Part shown: one piece after another, positions 33,635 through 44,921 of the stretch
Layout of the letters: each line of letters opens with the position of its first letter
How positions within the stretch are numbered: position 1 is the first letter of the stretch
NCBI GenBank assembly: GCA_014529385.2
Contig: CM043945.1
Coordinates: forward strand, 94,652,112-94,716,111
Direction: 5' to 3'
Length of the DNA: 64,000 nucleotides
Origin: Adiantum capillus-veneris
Taxonomy: Eukaryota; Streptophyta; Polypodiopsida; Polypodiales; Pteridaceae
The notes under the pieces: model-generated
Seen by the model: the letters and a program-made list of their open reading frames with translations, nothing else
What the model was told of the DNA's origin: nothing
Database searches by the model: none
Position numbers and translations under genes: made by a program

Positions 33635-34472
33635 TATTTAAAAAAAAAAGAGAGAATAAAGTCCCTTTTTCATTTGATGCACATGGGCTTCAAATGTCAT
33701 TGGATGGCTTCTTGTGTGCTTAGGTTTTTGCACCACTTGATGTCAAAAAGTTTTCCAAGCCTTGCTTTCCCCTAGATCACTCTTGGATGATGTATTGATA
33801 AGCTTGAGTAGGTGGCCAAAACGTTTTTTTCATTTGTTTTGATAAGAATCTAGCAATATGCTTGGTTTGGTTTGCATCCAATGAAAAGAGAAACTTTTCT
33901 TTGTTTTTTTTAAATTTTCGGACTCATGTAAAGGCATAGGAAAAGTTGAAATTGAATACTTTGTGCATTTGTTCTAGCTTAAGAGTTTGTTTGATCTCAA
34001 TACTTCATAAGGGATTGCTTAGGTGCTGGACAACAGGCGCGATGGCACGTGGATGGGAAAGAGAGAGAGAGATAAAGAAACAAAAAACGGGTTGACTGTA
34101 TTTTAATGAACTGAAATCATAAAAAGTCAATTAGATTTGAGCTTGCCTTGAAGAAAACCTGGAAATTTAGAGAAGTTTTAGTGCCCTTATTTTCTTAGGT
34201 TAGGAAAAATGTATTTTTTTAACCTTGAATTATGGGAGGACAAACCTATGTAAACAAGGGCATGACGCATGGAGGACAGAGACAGAGCCATGTCCTATGT
34301 CAAGGCCAATGTGCAGAGAGATTTTCGCATTGTTGTTGATGAAATGGTTTCATTTTTACAATTGGTAGAGGCCAAAATGCAGAGGAGCGTAGGCGCAAAG
34401 GGTTGCTCTCACAAGGCTGAGACTCAACATGTGTGTGGTTGGCTACTACAGACGCCTCATGCTCTCCCTGCT

Positions 34473-34529
<57 letters not shown>

Positions 34530-34719
34530 CCTTGTGTTCATGCTACTTGTGTGGTAACGATCCAGGGAAGAAGAGCCCGAGGATGTGTGTGCGCGCATGC
34601 GGAGGTGCAGGCGTGCAACACTAGCCTCAAGCTGCAGATGCAAGAAGCGGCGAGGACAGGACTACGCCATCGATATAGGGAGGGCTGGTGCAAATAGGAG
34701 AAAGGGACGAGGGCTGTAT
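33635..34719. other. Unassigned DNA left of element F
   Basis: AT-rich, with a poly-A run at the left. It contains a (CT)26 tract at 34476-34527. The frame 34269-34697 is largely that repeat plus low-complexity sequence and is not supported as a gene. Confidence 0.5.
34476..34527. repeat. (CT)n microsatellite
   Basis: About 26 CT units, just outside element F. Confidence 0.95.
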
Positions 34720-35329
34720 TGTGCCCGTAAATCGCATGTGTCAATGCAAGGAACTTGCCGATACACCGTGTGCGAGCCACATATGGCTCCAAGCACACAA
34801 CAAGCCTAAACTAGTAAGCTCAAAGATGGCGTTGGTGTGTCACTCACCGCTATACGCTTGCTTCGTGGAGGATTCCTCGCCGCAAAGAAGAAGGAGCCAC
34901 TCCTTCGCCGCGTTCAACCGCTTCGCCGCCGCTGTGTCGTCGTCGCAGTGCTCGATCGCACACACACACACACACACACACACACTCTCTCTCATGCATA
35001 CACACACACAAGGAGATGAAGAAGAAGAAGATGGAGATGGAGCAAGAGCACTCTTCTATTGCACAAATGAGAGAATGAGTGAATTTTAGGTTTAGTTGAC
35101 TTTTATATGAGCTCGCCCCATTCACACTTGGGCGCCCATGCTTAGCCAACTAATCCCTTGAATGTTCCAGTTAGAGTGCGCATCTCATCGGCGATCACTC
35201 TTACCCTTTTCCTATTGGACCGACAAGCCCGGTACCTGACTCTACCAAATAAATAATACAATGTCCCCCGTAGGTTAGAACGTCCGTCGACGTAGGTGAT
35301 AGGGTGTCCGTGAGCCGTGAGGGTTAACA
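34720..35329 (-). repeat. 3' LTR of element F
   Basis: 610 bp. On the minus strand it starts TGTTAACCCTCACGG directly after the polypurine tract AGGAAGGGGGGCA (35343-35330). On the plus strand the other end is TGTGCCCG. It contains a (CA)n tract at 34959-34985. It is alignable with E's LTRs but more diverged from them than they are from each other. Confidence 0.85.
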
Positions 35330-35985
35330 TGCCCCCCTTCCTGATGTAGATTCCGTCCTCGGAAGCTATTGAGTTGAAGCTCGTTTGTCGAGGTGGAAGA
35401 GCATCTGAGATGAATGTCCTTAGCTTCCTTCAGTCACTGCAAAATCAAACAACATTGGCACAGTAATTACATTCTCATAAGCAATTAAAAAGCATATGTA
35501 GTTGTAGGCAGACAATTTGATTGGTAACATAATTTTAAACCTTTTGTCAGCAATAAACATTAAATTGTAATATAATCAAATGCATAAACAAATGTAAATG
35601 TAAAAAATTATGCAACAAGTCTGGGGTCGCTAATTTAACAGTCGAAAGGCACTAGAGATCGACTATTAATACCATGGGTAAGCTTCTTAATTTTCTCTGG
35701 TCAATTAAGTTGTTTAATCGCGAGAGCCAAGTATTTCATGTTCAAGGGTTGACTAGAGGCTATACCTAGAAGACCTTGTAGTTAAGCTACGATAAAAGGA
35801 ATTTCTCATGAAATCATTGCCTGATTGATTACCTTTTCTTTGACCCCCCAAAGTCTTTTCACAGTGATTCAATTTTGATGTGTATGCTTATTTTGTATGC
35901 CTTGGGTTTTTTGATTTTCAAGGAAAAGCGCCTACACTGGGAACCTCTAGGGCTCTAGGCGATACATGTGAGTGAAGTACCCAAT
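35330..35985 (-). other. 3' untranslated interior of element F (left part)
   Basis: Polypurine tract and non-coding sequence closely matching 36617-37270 of element E. It stops at the CCAAT target site where E is inserted and continues at 58645. Confidence 0.8.
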
Positions 35986-36220
35986 TGTGCGCTCCTTGCC
36001 GCACTGTCGAAGCAAGGGCCTTGCCTAACATTGTGTGCGAGCCATAGACGACTCCAAGCACACAACTAGCTTAACTAGTAAGCTCAAAAGAAGGCAATGG
36101 TGTGTCATTCACCGCTCTATGGTCCTGTTGTGGAGGATTCCTCGCCGCGAAGAAGAAGGAGACGCCGCTACGTCGCGCTCAACCGCTTCACCGCCGTCGT
36201 GCCGCCGCAATGCTCGATCG

Positions 36221-36305
<85 letters not shown>

Positions 36306-36616
36306 ACACACACAAGGAGGTGAAGAAGAAGAAGATGGAGATGGAGATGGAGCAAGAGCACTCTTCTATTGCACAAATGAGAGAATGAGTGAATTTTAGG
36401 TTTAGTTGGATTTTATATGAGCTCACCCCATTCACACTTGGGCGCCCATGCTTAGCCAACTAATCCCTTGAATGTCCCAGTTAGAGTGCGCCTCTCATCG
36501 GCGATCACTCTTACCCTTTTCCTATTGGTCTGACAAGCCCGGTATCTGACTCTACCAAATACATAATACACGTCTGTCGTAGGTGATGGGGTGTCCGTGA
36601 GCCGTGAGGGTTAACA
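35986..36616 (-). repeat. 3' LTR of element E
   Basis: 631 bp, TGTTAACC...GAGCGCACA on the minus strand. It contains (CT)10 at 36221-36240 and about 37 CA units at 36241-36314, much longer than in the other LTR copies. Confidence 0.92.
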
Positions 36617-37978
36617 TGCCCCCCTTCCTGATGTAGATTCCGTCCTCGGAAGCTATTGAGTTGAAGCTCGTTCGTCGAGGTGGAAGAGCATTTGAGATGA
36701 ATGTCCTTAGCCTTCTTCAGTCAATGCAAAATCAAACAACATTGGCATAGTAATTGCACTCTCATAAGTGATTAAAAAGCATATGCAGTTTTAGGTAGAC
36801 AAATTGATTGGTAAAAGATTTTCAAACAATTTGTTAGCAATGAACATTAAATTGCAATGTAATCAAATGCATAAACAGATGTAAAGGTAAAAAATTAAAC
36901 AAGTCTGGGGTCGCTAATTTGACGGTCGAAAGGCACTAGAGATCGAATATTAATACCATGGGTAAGCTTCTTAATTTTCTCTAGTCAATTAAGTTGTTTA
37001 ATTGCGAGAGCCAAGTATTCATGTTCGAAGGCTGACTAGAGGCTATATCTAGAAGACCTTGTAGTTAAGCTACCATAAAAGGAATTTCTCATGAAATCAT
37101 CGCTTGACTGATTACTTTTTCTTTGACCCCCCAAATTCTTTTCACAGTGATTCAATTTTGATGTGTGTGCTTATTTTGTATGCCTTGGGGTTTTTGCTTT
37201 TCAAGGAAAAGCGCCCACACTGGGAACCTCTAGGGCTCTAGTACCATAGGCAATACATGTGAGTGAAGTACCAAATCAAGCTGAGATTTCTCTTTCAGCT
37301 TAAGATTTTACAATATGGCACTTTGATTTTTTGTTTGTTCATTTTCAACATTTTAATTTTGTAACTTTGGGGGGTCATATAACACTGATACACCTCCCCA
37401 GGCTCATAACACTAGTAAACTCCCTTTATAATACTTAAGCGAAAGGTCAATAGGGTCAAGCCCACTAGAAAGCCCTAGTACATTTCACACAATGGTGCCT
37501 AAATCGGATTAAGAACCTAAGTAACCATTGATTATTAGGAAGGCATTCCCCATGGTATTAAGAGAAGAATTCTAACAGCTAACTTGGTCAAGCTAGCTTA
37601 GTCGGACTGCTTGATTTTTAAACCTAGACAAGTGATTATGACAAAAAATTACATTGAATTAAATGTTTGATACTAAGCAAATGCGGTGAATATTAGGCTA
37701 CCAATCACAATCAAAGCATACAATCATAGATGCAAAAAAGATAAGGGGCAATGCTAATGGACAAGAAACACCTGTTTGTGTCGATGGTCGCGCTTGATTT
37801 GAAGAGTGAGTCGAGATAAAGATTCCATGAAGGTCCACATCCTATCAATAGCAACACGCTCCTGCACACACTAGGAAACAAAAGGAATACCTCCAAGAGG
37901 CACATTAGTGGGAAAAGGTACCAACACTTATTGAACACAAAAAAAAACATAAGGAACCCTAACCTAATTATTTGCACT
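36617..37978 (-). other. 3' untranslated region of element E
   Basis: Non-coding sequence between the small 3' ORF and the polypurine tract (AGGAAGGGGGGCA on the minus strand, 36630-36617). It closely matches F (35330-35985 plus 58645 to about 59290). No coding frame is supported. Confidence 0.75.
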
Positions 37979-38413
37979 CCCCCTAGAGAGTCAAGGGAAT
38001 AGGATATTGTAGAGGTTGGGGGGAAACCCTAAGGCTAAACCCCTATCCTCATCGTCGAGATAAACAAAATCATCATCCATGAGACCATATGTGCCATCCG
38101 TGTAGTCCTGTAAATTTTCTTATTCATCATAGGTACCCATGTTTACTAAGAAGGTCACTAGACGCCTATAGTCATCTTGGTCAAAAGGGTAGGCTTGTGC
38201 AATGGGAGAAACGCTCTCTACTAAGTATGGATCAGACGTGGTCAAGAGACGTATCAGCCATTCTAACTCCTCAAAATTCCTCTCACATGCTAGCGTACCT
38301 ATCAAATCCCATTCACATGCAAGCACTGGAAAGACCATGTGAAATATTTGTGAAAAGTAACGAGGGTACCTCTCACCCAAGGTAGGAGTTGATGACTCTA
38401 GCGTACTAGCCAT
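37979..38413 (-). pseudogene. Small 3' acidic ORF of element E
   Basis: Starts MASTLESSTPTLGERYPRYF at 38413, then FHMVFPVLACEWDL, NFEELEWLIRLL and YPFDQDDYRRLVTFLVNMG. A TAA at 38122-38120 interrupts it. The same frame continues as DYTDGTYGLMDDDFVYLDDE, so the original protein was longer and acidic. A CAG just before the ATG (TGCGTGTACAG) could be a splice acceptor for a subgenomic message, as used for third ORFs in some Athila-type elements. No signal peptide or membrane segment is seen, so it is not obviously envelope-like. Element F lacks it. I recognise no domain. Confidence 0.5.
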
Positions 38414-38659
38414 ATCTGTACACGCAAATAGATGATGGTTAGAGTGCAAATATTACAAGGGTCGTGTTGTTGTGCATAATTTGTTTTTATGATTTGTGTT
38501 ATGGCTCTTGTTCTTTTACTTTTTTATCTTGTTTTTGTGAGTATAAGGCTTTATATATACATTCCCTAAGATTGGAGATAAAGAGGTCAGGGAGAAAGGT
38601 TGAGAGGGAAGCAAGTGAATGATGGATGTCCACAAACACTCCCCCCTTCCTTGGGTAGA

Positions 38660-39631
38660 TCATACCGTTTGAAATGATGTCGTCACCCTTTGAAACCAAT
38701 TGTTCCAGTTGGTAATAGGTGAGGATTTTTGCCAGTAGTTTTCTATTACCCTAGGTGCCTCGTCAAGTTGCAAGGGTGGTAAGGTACTCTCCCAGGATCG
38801 AACTTGAAGTGGTTCATCAGGTGATTCTTGAACACTGGGAGGTGTGGATTCTTTTGTAGCTTCATGGAGGTCCACTACTATAGATGGAGGCTGTGTAGAA
38901 GCTTTTACCTCTATGGATGTATTACATGAGGAGCTAGAAGCTTCATGGAACTCCCCCCTTCCTGAGCAAGGTGGAATAAATTTGTTTTGCCTTGGAGCCC
39001 AAACTAGCTCTGGACTAGGAGTGTAGCATTCTGTGATCTTTCCCTTCCCACGGTCTGCCATTGGCTTTAGCGTTACACTGTTTGACTCATATGGGTTTGT
39101 TGTCGATAGGGAAGGACACATTTTACGTTTAGGTACCCAAATTTGCTCATTTCCATCATAGTAGCCTTGGGCTTCTAATAGTTGTTTTGGAATCCATCGT
39201 GATTTGGTCTTGACTCTCCTAGGGCGCGCTCTTGGTTTTCCGGGGAAATTTTTTCTTGGAATGGATGGGAGGGTTGAGGTAGTTGGAAGTAAGGCCTTGG
39301 GGACCCATTGGTATGTACTCTTAGGTCGTGCAGGTTGAGTACTTGCAATATCACTGCTTGCTGCAACTACAAGTGTTGAAGTGCTAGGTTCATGGGTAGC
39401 CGGCAAAGACGAGTTAACCACCTTGGCTTGTGAATGTTGGCTATCCTTCAACTTTGCTAGAGTTTGCAACGTAGGTGACTTTGCTTGAATGATAGGGATA
39501 AGAGTCGGTGGTCGCGTCGTGACACTACCAGTATCCCAATCAATAGTGCATTTGGTTGCCAACATCCACGTGCGTCCCAGGTTTACGTTGCCTTCCATAG
39601 CTCCCGCGGGCATGACTAGAAACCTCTGCAC
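38660..39631 (-). pseudogene. WVPK-repeat tail of element E Pol, with end of second protease
   Basis: 323 open codons in the same frame as integrase and the second protease. The first ~40 residues finish the retropepsin-like fold (GAMEGNVNLGRTWMLATKCT, then IDWDTGS). The rest is rich in Pro, Ser and Thr and carries four similar short motifs: WVPK (residues 109-112), WIPK (146-149), WVPK (165-168) and WAPR (211-214). They are spaced 37, 19 and 46 residues apart, and the second and third flank LLEAQGYYDGNEQI. Element F keeps the same motifs in a separate copy, which suggests selection for them in the active ancestor. Function unknown; nucleic-acid or capsid binding is possible. Confidence 0.65.
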
Positions 39632-39982
39632 TATGCTTCCATTGTCATAGACAACAGGGGTCTAAAGGACTCCAAGAATAGCAGTTTTCTTTTTATTAAT
39701 ACCCTTGACTTGCATCGTACTCGGGGATAGGGTCGGTCTCCCTAATTGATACCAAACTCCATAGGATAACAAATTGTGTTTAGCTCCCGTATCTAATAAG
39801 GCATTGTATAGTACTTTCCCATAGGGGCTATTTAGCTCAATTGGGTATCGTAGGGGTGGCTCAGATTCTAATGAGTCGTCATCTGTGTCCTCAAAAAATG
39901 CTTGCGTGATTCCCAGATTAGCCTCTCGTTGGCGTCTAAGACGTTGTTGTCATTCTCGAGCCTCAACTCTTGCTTGGATTTT
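39600..39982 (-). pseudogene. Second retropepsin-like domain downstream of integrase (element E)
   Basis: Continues the integrase frame past a TAA at 39983 and a TGA near 39945. After the charged segment ITQAFFEDTDDDSLESEP it reads PYGKVLYNALLDTGAKHNLL, with a canonical DTGA active site, and then SYGVWYQLGRPTL. A TAG at 39664-39662 interrupts it. The domain resumes as TPVVYDNGSIVQRFLVMPAG and ends with the LGRTWM motif, equivalent to the ILG-x-x-W of retropepsins. The size is about 110 residues, as expected. This is separate from the DGG protease in its usual place before RT (43900 region). That it is a true protease is inference from motifs. Confidence 0.72.
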
Positions 39983-40393
39983 TTAAAGCTCTGCTTGTTC
40001 CTTGGCAGCCTTCTTTTGATGGATGGCTTGCAACTCTTCCTGGCTTAGAGGATCATAATATCTTTTGAATTTACTCCCATTAAGGAATCCAATGGTTTCA
40101 ACTCCATCTAGAGTTTCCACATGAATGGTACCTTGCGGGGTAATTTCACACACTCGATATGGTCCCTTACCAGCGTATTTCAATTTCTTCTTTTCATTAT
40201 GTACCCCGTACATAAGAACTTTATCACCAACCTTGATGTCTTTATCCTTTAAATGGCTATCAAACCACTTCTTTCTCCTATCCTTCTCCACTAGAGCATT
40301 TCGCACAGCTAATTGCCTCTCTTCATCTAGCCTTTCCAGGATATATAATCGCTCCACTAAGGGGTTACCATCCCAACCTTCTTGAGAAGCCAT
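39983..40393 (-). pseudogene. Integrase C-terminal domain of element E
   Basis: 136 codons. Includes LERLDEERQLAVRNALVEKD, KKWFDSHLKDKDIKVGDKVL and GKGPYRVCEITPQGTIHVE, the GPY/F-type C-terminal domain of gypsy integrases. A stop at 40449 separates it from the core. There is no chromodomain, consistent with the Athila/Tat side of the family. Confidence 0.85.
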
Positions 40394-40448
40394 ACACCAT
40401 CTTAAACAGTGTGCAATTAATAGAAACTTTATACGCAGTACGATAAGC

Positions 40449-41951
40449 CTATAAAGCTGATGTAAGCTTTAGGTCCCAATCAGTGCGATGAGCCTCGACT
40501 GTCTTTGTCAAAATGGAGATGAGAGTTTTGTTGGTACTCTCAGCTTGGCCATTTGCTTGGGGATAATAGGGTGTAGACTTGTGGTGAGATATCATGAAGT
40601 TTGCTGTGAGTTCTTTTATTACTTCATTTATAAAATGAGTTCCATTGTCACTCACAAGTTCAAAGGGGCATCCAAAACGTGTGATAATGTTCTCAAAGAG
40701 GAACTTAGCTGTTGTTTTTGCATCCGCCTTTCGTGTTGCTTTTGCTTCAGCCCATTTGGTTACATAATCGGTAGCCATAATGATATATCGTGATTGTGTG
40801 TTACGTGCAGCCGGACTAATCGGTCCTACAAAGTCTAAGCCCCACTTTTCAAATGGTTGGGTTACCTTGATGGGATGTAGAGGCATCCTATCCCTTCTTT
40901 GTGGCTTGTTGAAGCGTTGGCATTCATCACATCCCTTTGCAAAAAGTGATGCATCCTTAAACAGAGTGGGCCACCAATAGCCTGAGTGTAAGATCTTTCG
41001 GGCAGTCAACTTTCCTGAAAAGTGACCACCAGCTACGCCCATGTGTGCCTCTTGTAGAATATATAAATACTCATCCTCGCGGGCACAGCGTCTAAGAACA
41101 TCATCTTTTCCTCTCTTATAGAGAGTTCCAGCCAGTAAGCAATAGGGTTCGCATTCCTTGATTAATTTTCGAGCTATATCTTTTCGCAGCTCTTTGGGTG
41201 GAAAACCATTAACTAAGAAGTTAACAATCTTTTCACTCCATTCAGGCATTGTCTCAACAATGAACAAAGGAGTATCAGGCAATTCATCATCAACCCCCGT
41301 AGGAGCTTCGCCATTAGGGATACGAGATAAATGATCCGCCATGACATGTTTTCTCCCAGGCCTCACAACAACGGTGAAGTCAAACTCAAGAAGAATTAAC
41401 AACCATCGTGTAATTCGACCTGTGGAACACGGCTTGTTTACCAAATATAGCAATGCTTGATGATCCACATAAAACACAAACTTGGTAGCAAGAAGGTAAT
41501 AGCGAAATTTCTTTACTGCGTAAATCATAGCTAGACCTTCGCGCTCTGTAGTAGTGTAGTTCATCTCGGCATCATTTAATTGGCGACTTGCAAAGCTAAT
41601 AGGGTAGTCCAATTTATGTTCTCCTGGTTGAGTTAGAACACACCCAATAGCAAAATTTGATGCATCAATATGCACATGAAAAGGTACATTCCAATCAGGT
41701 GTTCGCAGGATTGGAGCACTTGTTAGGGCCTTCTTTAATAACTCATAAGATTGATGACATTCTTTCGTCCAGTGAAACTCAATAAGAAGCTTGTACAATG
41801 GACGCGCTATCTCGGCAAAGTTTAAAATAAACCTTCGATAATAACCAACATGGCCCATAAATCTTTGAACTCCTTTATAGTTAGTAGGTGGTGGCAAATC
41901 GGCAATGGATTTAATCTTACTCTCATCTGTGGATATCGCGTTCTTGGACAC
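40449..41951 (-). pseudogene. RT thumb, RNase H and integrase core of element E
   Basis: 500 open codons. It begins with the RT connection (VQRFMGHVGYYRRFILNFAE). RNase H follows with acidic residues in HIDASNFAIGCVL, TTEREGLAMIYAV, FYVDHQALLYL and MADHLSR. Integrase zinc domain: EAHMGVAGGHFSGKLTAR ... CDECQ. Integrase core: WGLDFVGPIS, VSDNGTHFINEV and QANGQAESTNKT, supplying the D, D and E. All catalytic residues are present. The domain order RT-RNase H-integrase identifies Ty3/gypsy. It stops at 40449, just before the C-terminal domain. Confidence 0.93.
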
Positions 41952-41987
41952 TATATGCCCTAGAATGACTCCATGCTTAACCCAAAA

Positions 41988-42827
41988 TTAGCATTTGAAA
42001 GGGTTCAATGAGATGCGATAAAATATGCACCTTTCAAATATTTTTCGTAGATATAACAAATGCTTCTCCCAAGAAGAATAAACACAAAGGTCGTCTAGGA
42101 AAGCTTCACAAAACTCCCTTAGAAATTCTTTAAACGCAGTGTTTATTAATCGTTGGAATGTAGCAGGGGCATTCGTTAAGCCAAAAGCCATAACACGAAA
42201 TGCAAACACTCCAAACTCTGTGATAAAAGCAGTTTTAGCTTGGTCCTCTAATGCAATTGTGATTTGATTGTAACCAGAGTACCCATCTAAAAAGCTATAA
42301 GCTTCCTTGCCCGCAACTCTTTCAAGCACATGTTCTGAATATGGCAAGGGATAATGATCTCTCTTAGTAGCTGCATTAACGTTCTTGAGGTCCACGCACA
42401 CTCTTAGTTTCCCATTCTTTTTTGGCACAATGACTATTGGAGAAACCCATTCTGAGTGCTCAATAGGGTATATGAATCCACATTGGATAAGTTTTTCAAT
42501 CTCCTCTTGTACAATTTTGGCGTACTTAGGATTCATTGGATAGGTTCGTTGCTGGACGGGTTTAGCAGTGTTGATCATGGGAATTGTATGTTGCACCATA
42601 GAAGGTGGAACGCCCTTCATGTCATGATATGTCCAAGCAAAGATATCCTTGTATTCCTTGAGGAGCTCCTTAAGTACAACCTCTTCAGTTCTGGTAAGGT
42701 CTTGAGCAATAAAGACTGGTTTAGACTCCTCACCTGGTTCTGCTAATTCTATCTCTTTAACTACCGCTGGACCATCATAGACTCCACTGCTTCCATTGGT
42801 AGGTATTCGTTGGGCTTTGGCATACAC
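41988..42827 (-). pseudogene. Reverse transcriptase of element E
   Basis: 279 codons with RT motifs in order: MVQHTIPM and [65 protein letters not shown] and the catalytic AFLDDLCVYSS. It ends at a stop at 41988 (TTT AAA TGC TAA), while the sequence continues in the thumb at 41951. RT copies the element RNA into DNA in the cytoplasmic particle. Confidence 0.93.
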
Positions 42828-42920
42828 AACCTTTCGCTCCCCCGTGGTATAAGATTTAAAATGTTCAGGAGCCGTATGTAAGTCAGCAGGCTCTTGTCCT
42901 GACGGAGACTTTTCTTTTAG

Positions 42921-43511
42921 TTATGCCTCCTTTTGTTGTTGTGCCAACTCTCGGTTTTGACGTCTTCTGACACTCTGGAGATGTTCACCCCAATTGTCTA
43001 CTAGCTTTCGATGAGCATCACATGCCCCTAGATAGCTAAGCCATTCTGCAGTAGATCTTTCCTTGTTTATCCTAGCTCTCACATTTTCTCGATATCGTCG
43101 TCTCTTATATGACCTTTGTTTCTTGTTAAGGTTTTGATTTTGGTAAATGTTTGAACTCGACTCGCCTGATAGGTCTTCGCTTGTATCTTCTTCACTCTCA
43201 TATAAATTACCATAGATGGTCGTACTAGGCCTTGAGTGTTCAGTTTCTATACTTGGTTCACTCGATGTTTCTTCAGGTTCTGAATCCATTTCTCCCTGAG
43301 ATTCCGTTTCTGATGTGTATTGGCCTGAAGCCTTTGAGGAATCATCGGTTTCACTCTTAGGTAGGTGTGCCTCTTTCTTATCATCGGATGTTACATGCGC
43401 TGCACCTAACATGTTTACTGGTGCAATGTGTGGTATCTCTTCCCCATCTGGTGTTACCCAGGTTGTTCCTCTAGCTCCCCATGTATATATAGTTCCGCTA
43501 GGTGCACCCAA
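42921..43511 (-). pseudogene. Acidic/basic linker between protease and RT (element E)
   Basis: Acidic serine-rich first half (SETESQGEMDSEPEETSSE) and basic second half (KKQRSYKRRRYRENVRARIN), then WLSYLGACDAHRKLVDNWG. It is conserved in D (30728-31402), but in F it is cut after NMLQAMHIASD. Role unknown. It may be a spacer domain of Pol. Confidence 0.7.
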
Positions 43512-44875
43512 TCGACATTGTCTGACTCAGCCATTCCGGGTAGGATATCCATATAAGGAGAGTTCTCCCCAATATCCGTGTCTTCGTTACACATGTAACA
43601 ATACTGTAATGGAGCTGAGTGAATTGTTGTGTCTGATCGATTATCAATGATGAATTTATTTCCTAGAGGATGCGTTCGATCACTTAAAAGATCAACTCGA
43701 ATGACAGAGTCTTGGAACTGTAAGTAGACGTGGTTTTTGGACCAGTCATGCACCATTTTTGCTTCCCTCATGAATGGACGCCCTAAGATCATCTCAAATG
43801 ACATAGGATGCTTGGAAAAATCCATAACAATGAAAGTCTGCCTTACCTTGTGTCCCAAGACCTTGATTCTGAGATCCTTTAGCATTCCAATAGGCGTAAC
43901 AATAGATCCATTAGCCATTTTTACCACTACGCTTGTGGCTTCAAGGTGAGGTCGCCCCATAGACTCCCAACAACTCTTTGTCACCATGCTGACTCCCGCA
44001 CCACCGTCAAGGACCCCGTTTACAGTTAATCCTTTAGTAGTGATTGGTAGAGTAGCATTAGATTCATCACCTTCAAAGTATTGCCCCAACTTGTTAACGG
44101 GTACTTCAATTACAGATTCATGTCCCGCTAGGTCAGATGGTGGTGCTAAATGTTCCTCATCATTCATTACCGAGTCAGGTTTGTTCATATGTGCAAACTG
44201 TGGTAATCTGGCCTGTAATTCTCCATTGAGGAAGGATCGAAGAGCTGAGACTAGCTCGGGGTCTTTATATAGTTTGGACATGATGGTGGTTCTAACTTCT
44301 GAAGACATGAAATCCATCAATTTGGCAACATTTAATGGCATCTTGTGGGACGTAGGACCCTGACAAGAGAATGGTGAAGATGGAATCTCCACTTCCTCAA
44401 GGGGGTGGGGCATTCCCTCACCAAACATTCTCTCTAGTAGGAAAGGTGTGTGTCCACTTTCACATGTCCTACCCTCACTCTCTTCCCGAATGATACTGGG
44501 TATAGCTAACAACGTGTAGTTCTTGTGAGGTTGAACTTGTGTGGGAAACACTGTGTCCAACATCTGGATATGTTTGGGTTCAGGTTCTAATGTTCGTTGA
44601 GTTTCTTCCACCAAACCCCTCAGTTGTTGGACTCGTTCAATTTCCACTGTTGGGTTTGGATAGGTTCCAATCTTTCTCTTGCAATCCTCATTTTTTGTCT
44701 CTCGTGGCTTATCTTGGGGGTTCGCAACTGGGTGGTTTAACTTTGAATACTCTTTTGGTGTTCGTCGTAATTCCCTCTCGTGATCCTCCTCACTGGCTTT
44801 TTCCTTTGTAGTAATAGTTTTGGTCTCCCTGGTCTCTATCGAATCTGAGTCATCCTCAGGGTCATTCATATACAC
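43454..44875 (-). pseudogene. First protease (DGG type) of element E
   Basis: 473 open codons. The N-terminal half is a charged linker after Gag (PTVEIERVQQLRGLVEETQR, FMSSEVRTTIMSKLYKDPEL). The retropepsin follows: YFEGDESNATLPITTKGL, active site GVLDGGAGVSMVTKSC, VVVKMANGSIVTPIGML and the EMILGRPFMREAK motif. The Asp is present, but the second residue of the usual D-S/T-G triad is Gly. D and F have the same DGG. A frameshift near 43454-43511 leads into the next linker frame. Confidence 0.85.
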
Positions 44876-44921
44876 GGGATCCTCTCATGTCCCTATGTTA
44901 GTCTTTGAACTAGGTTTTGAG

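Noticed and set aside
34720-37300. Local tandem duplication of a ~1.2 kb block
   Set aside because: CCAAT target duplications show that the second copy is the 3' end of inserted element E and the first is the 3' end of F.
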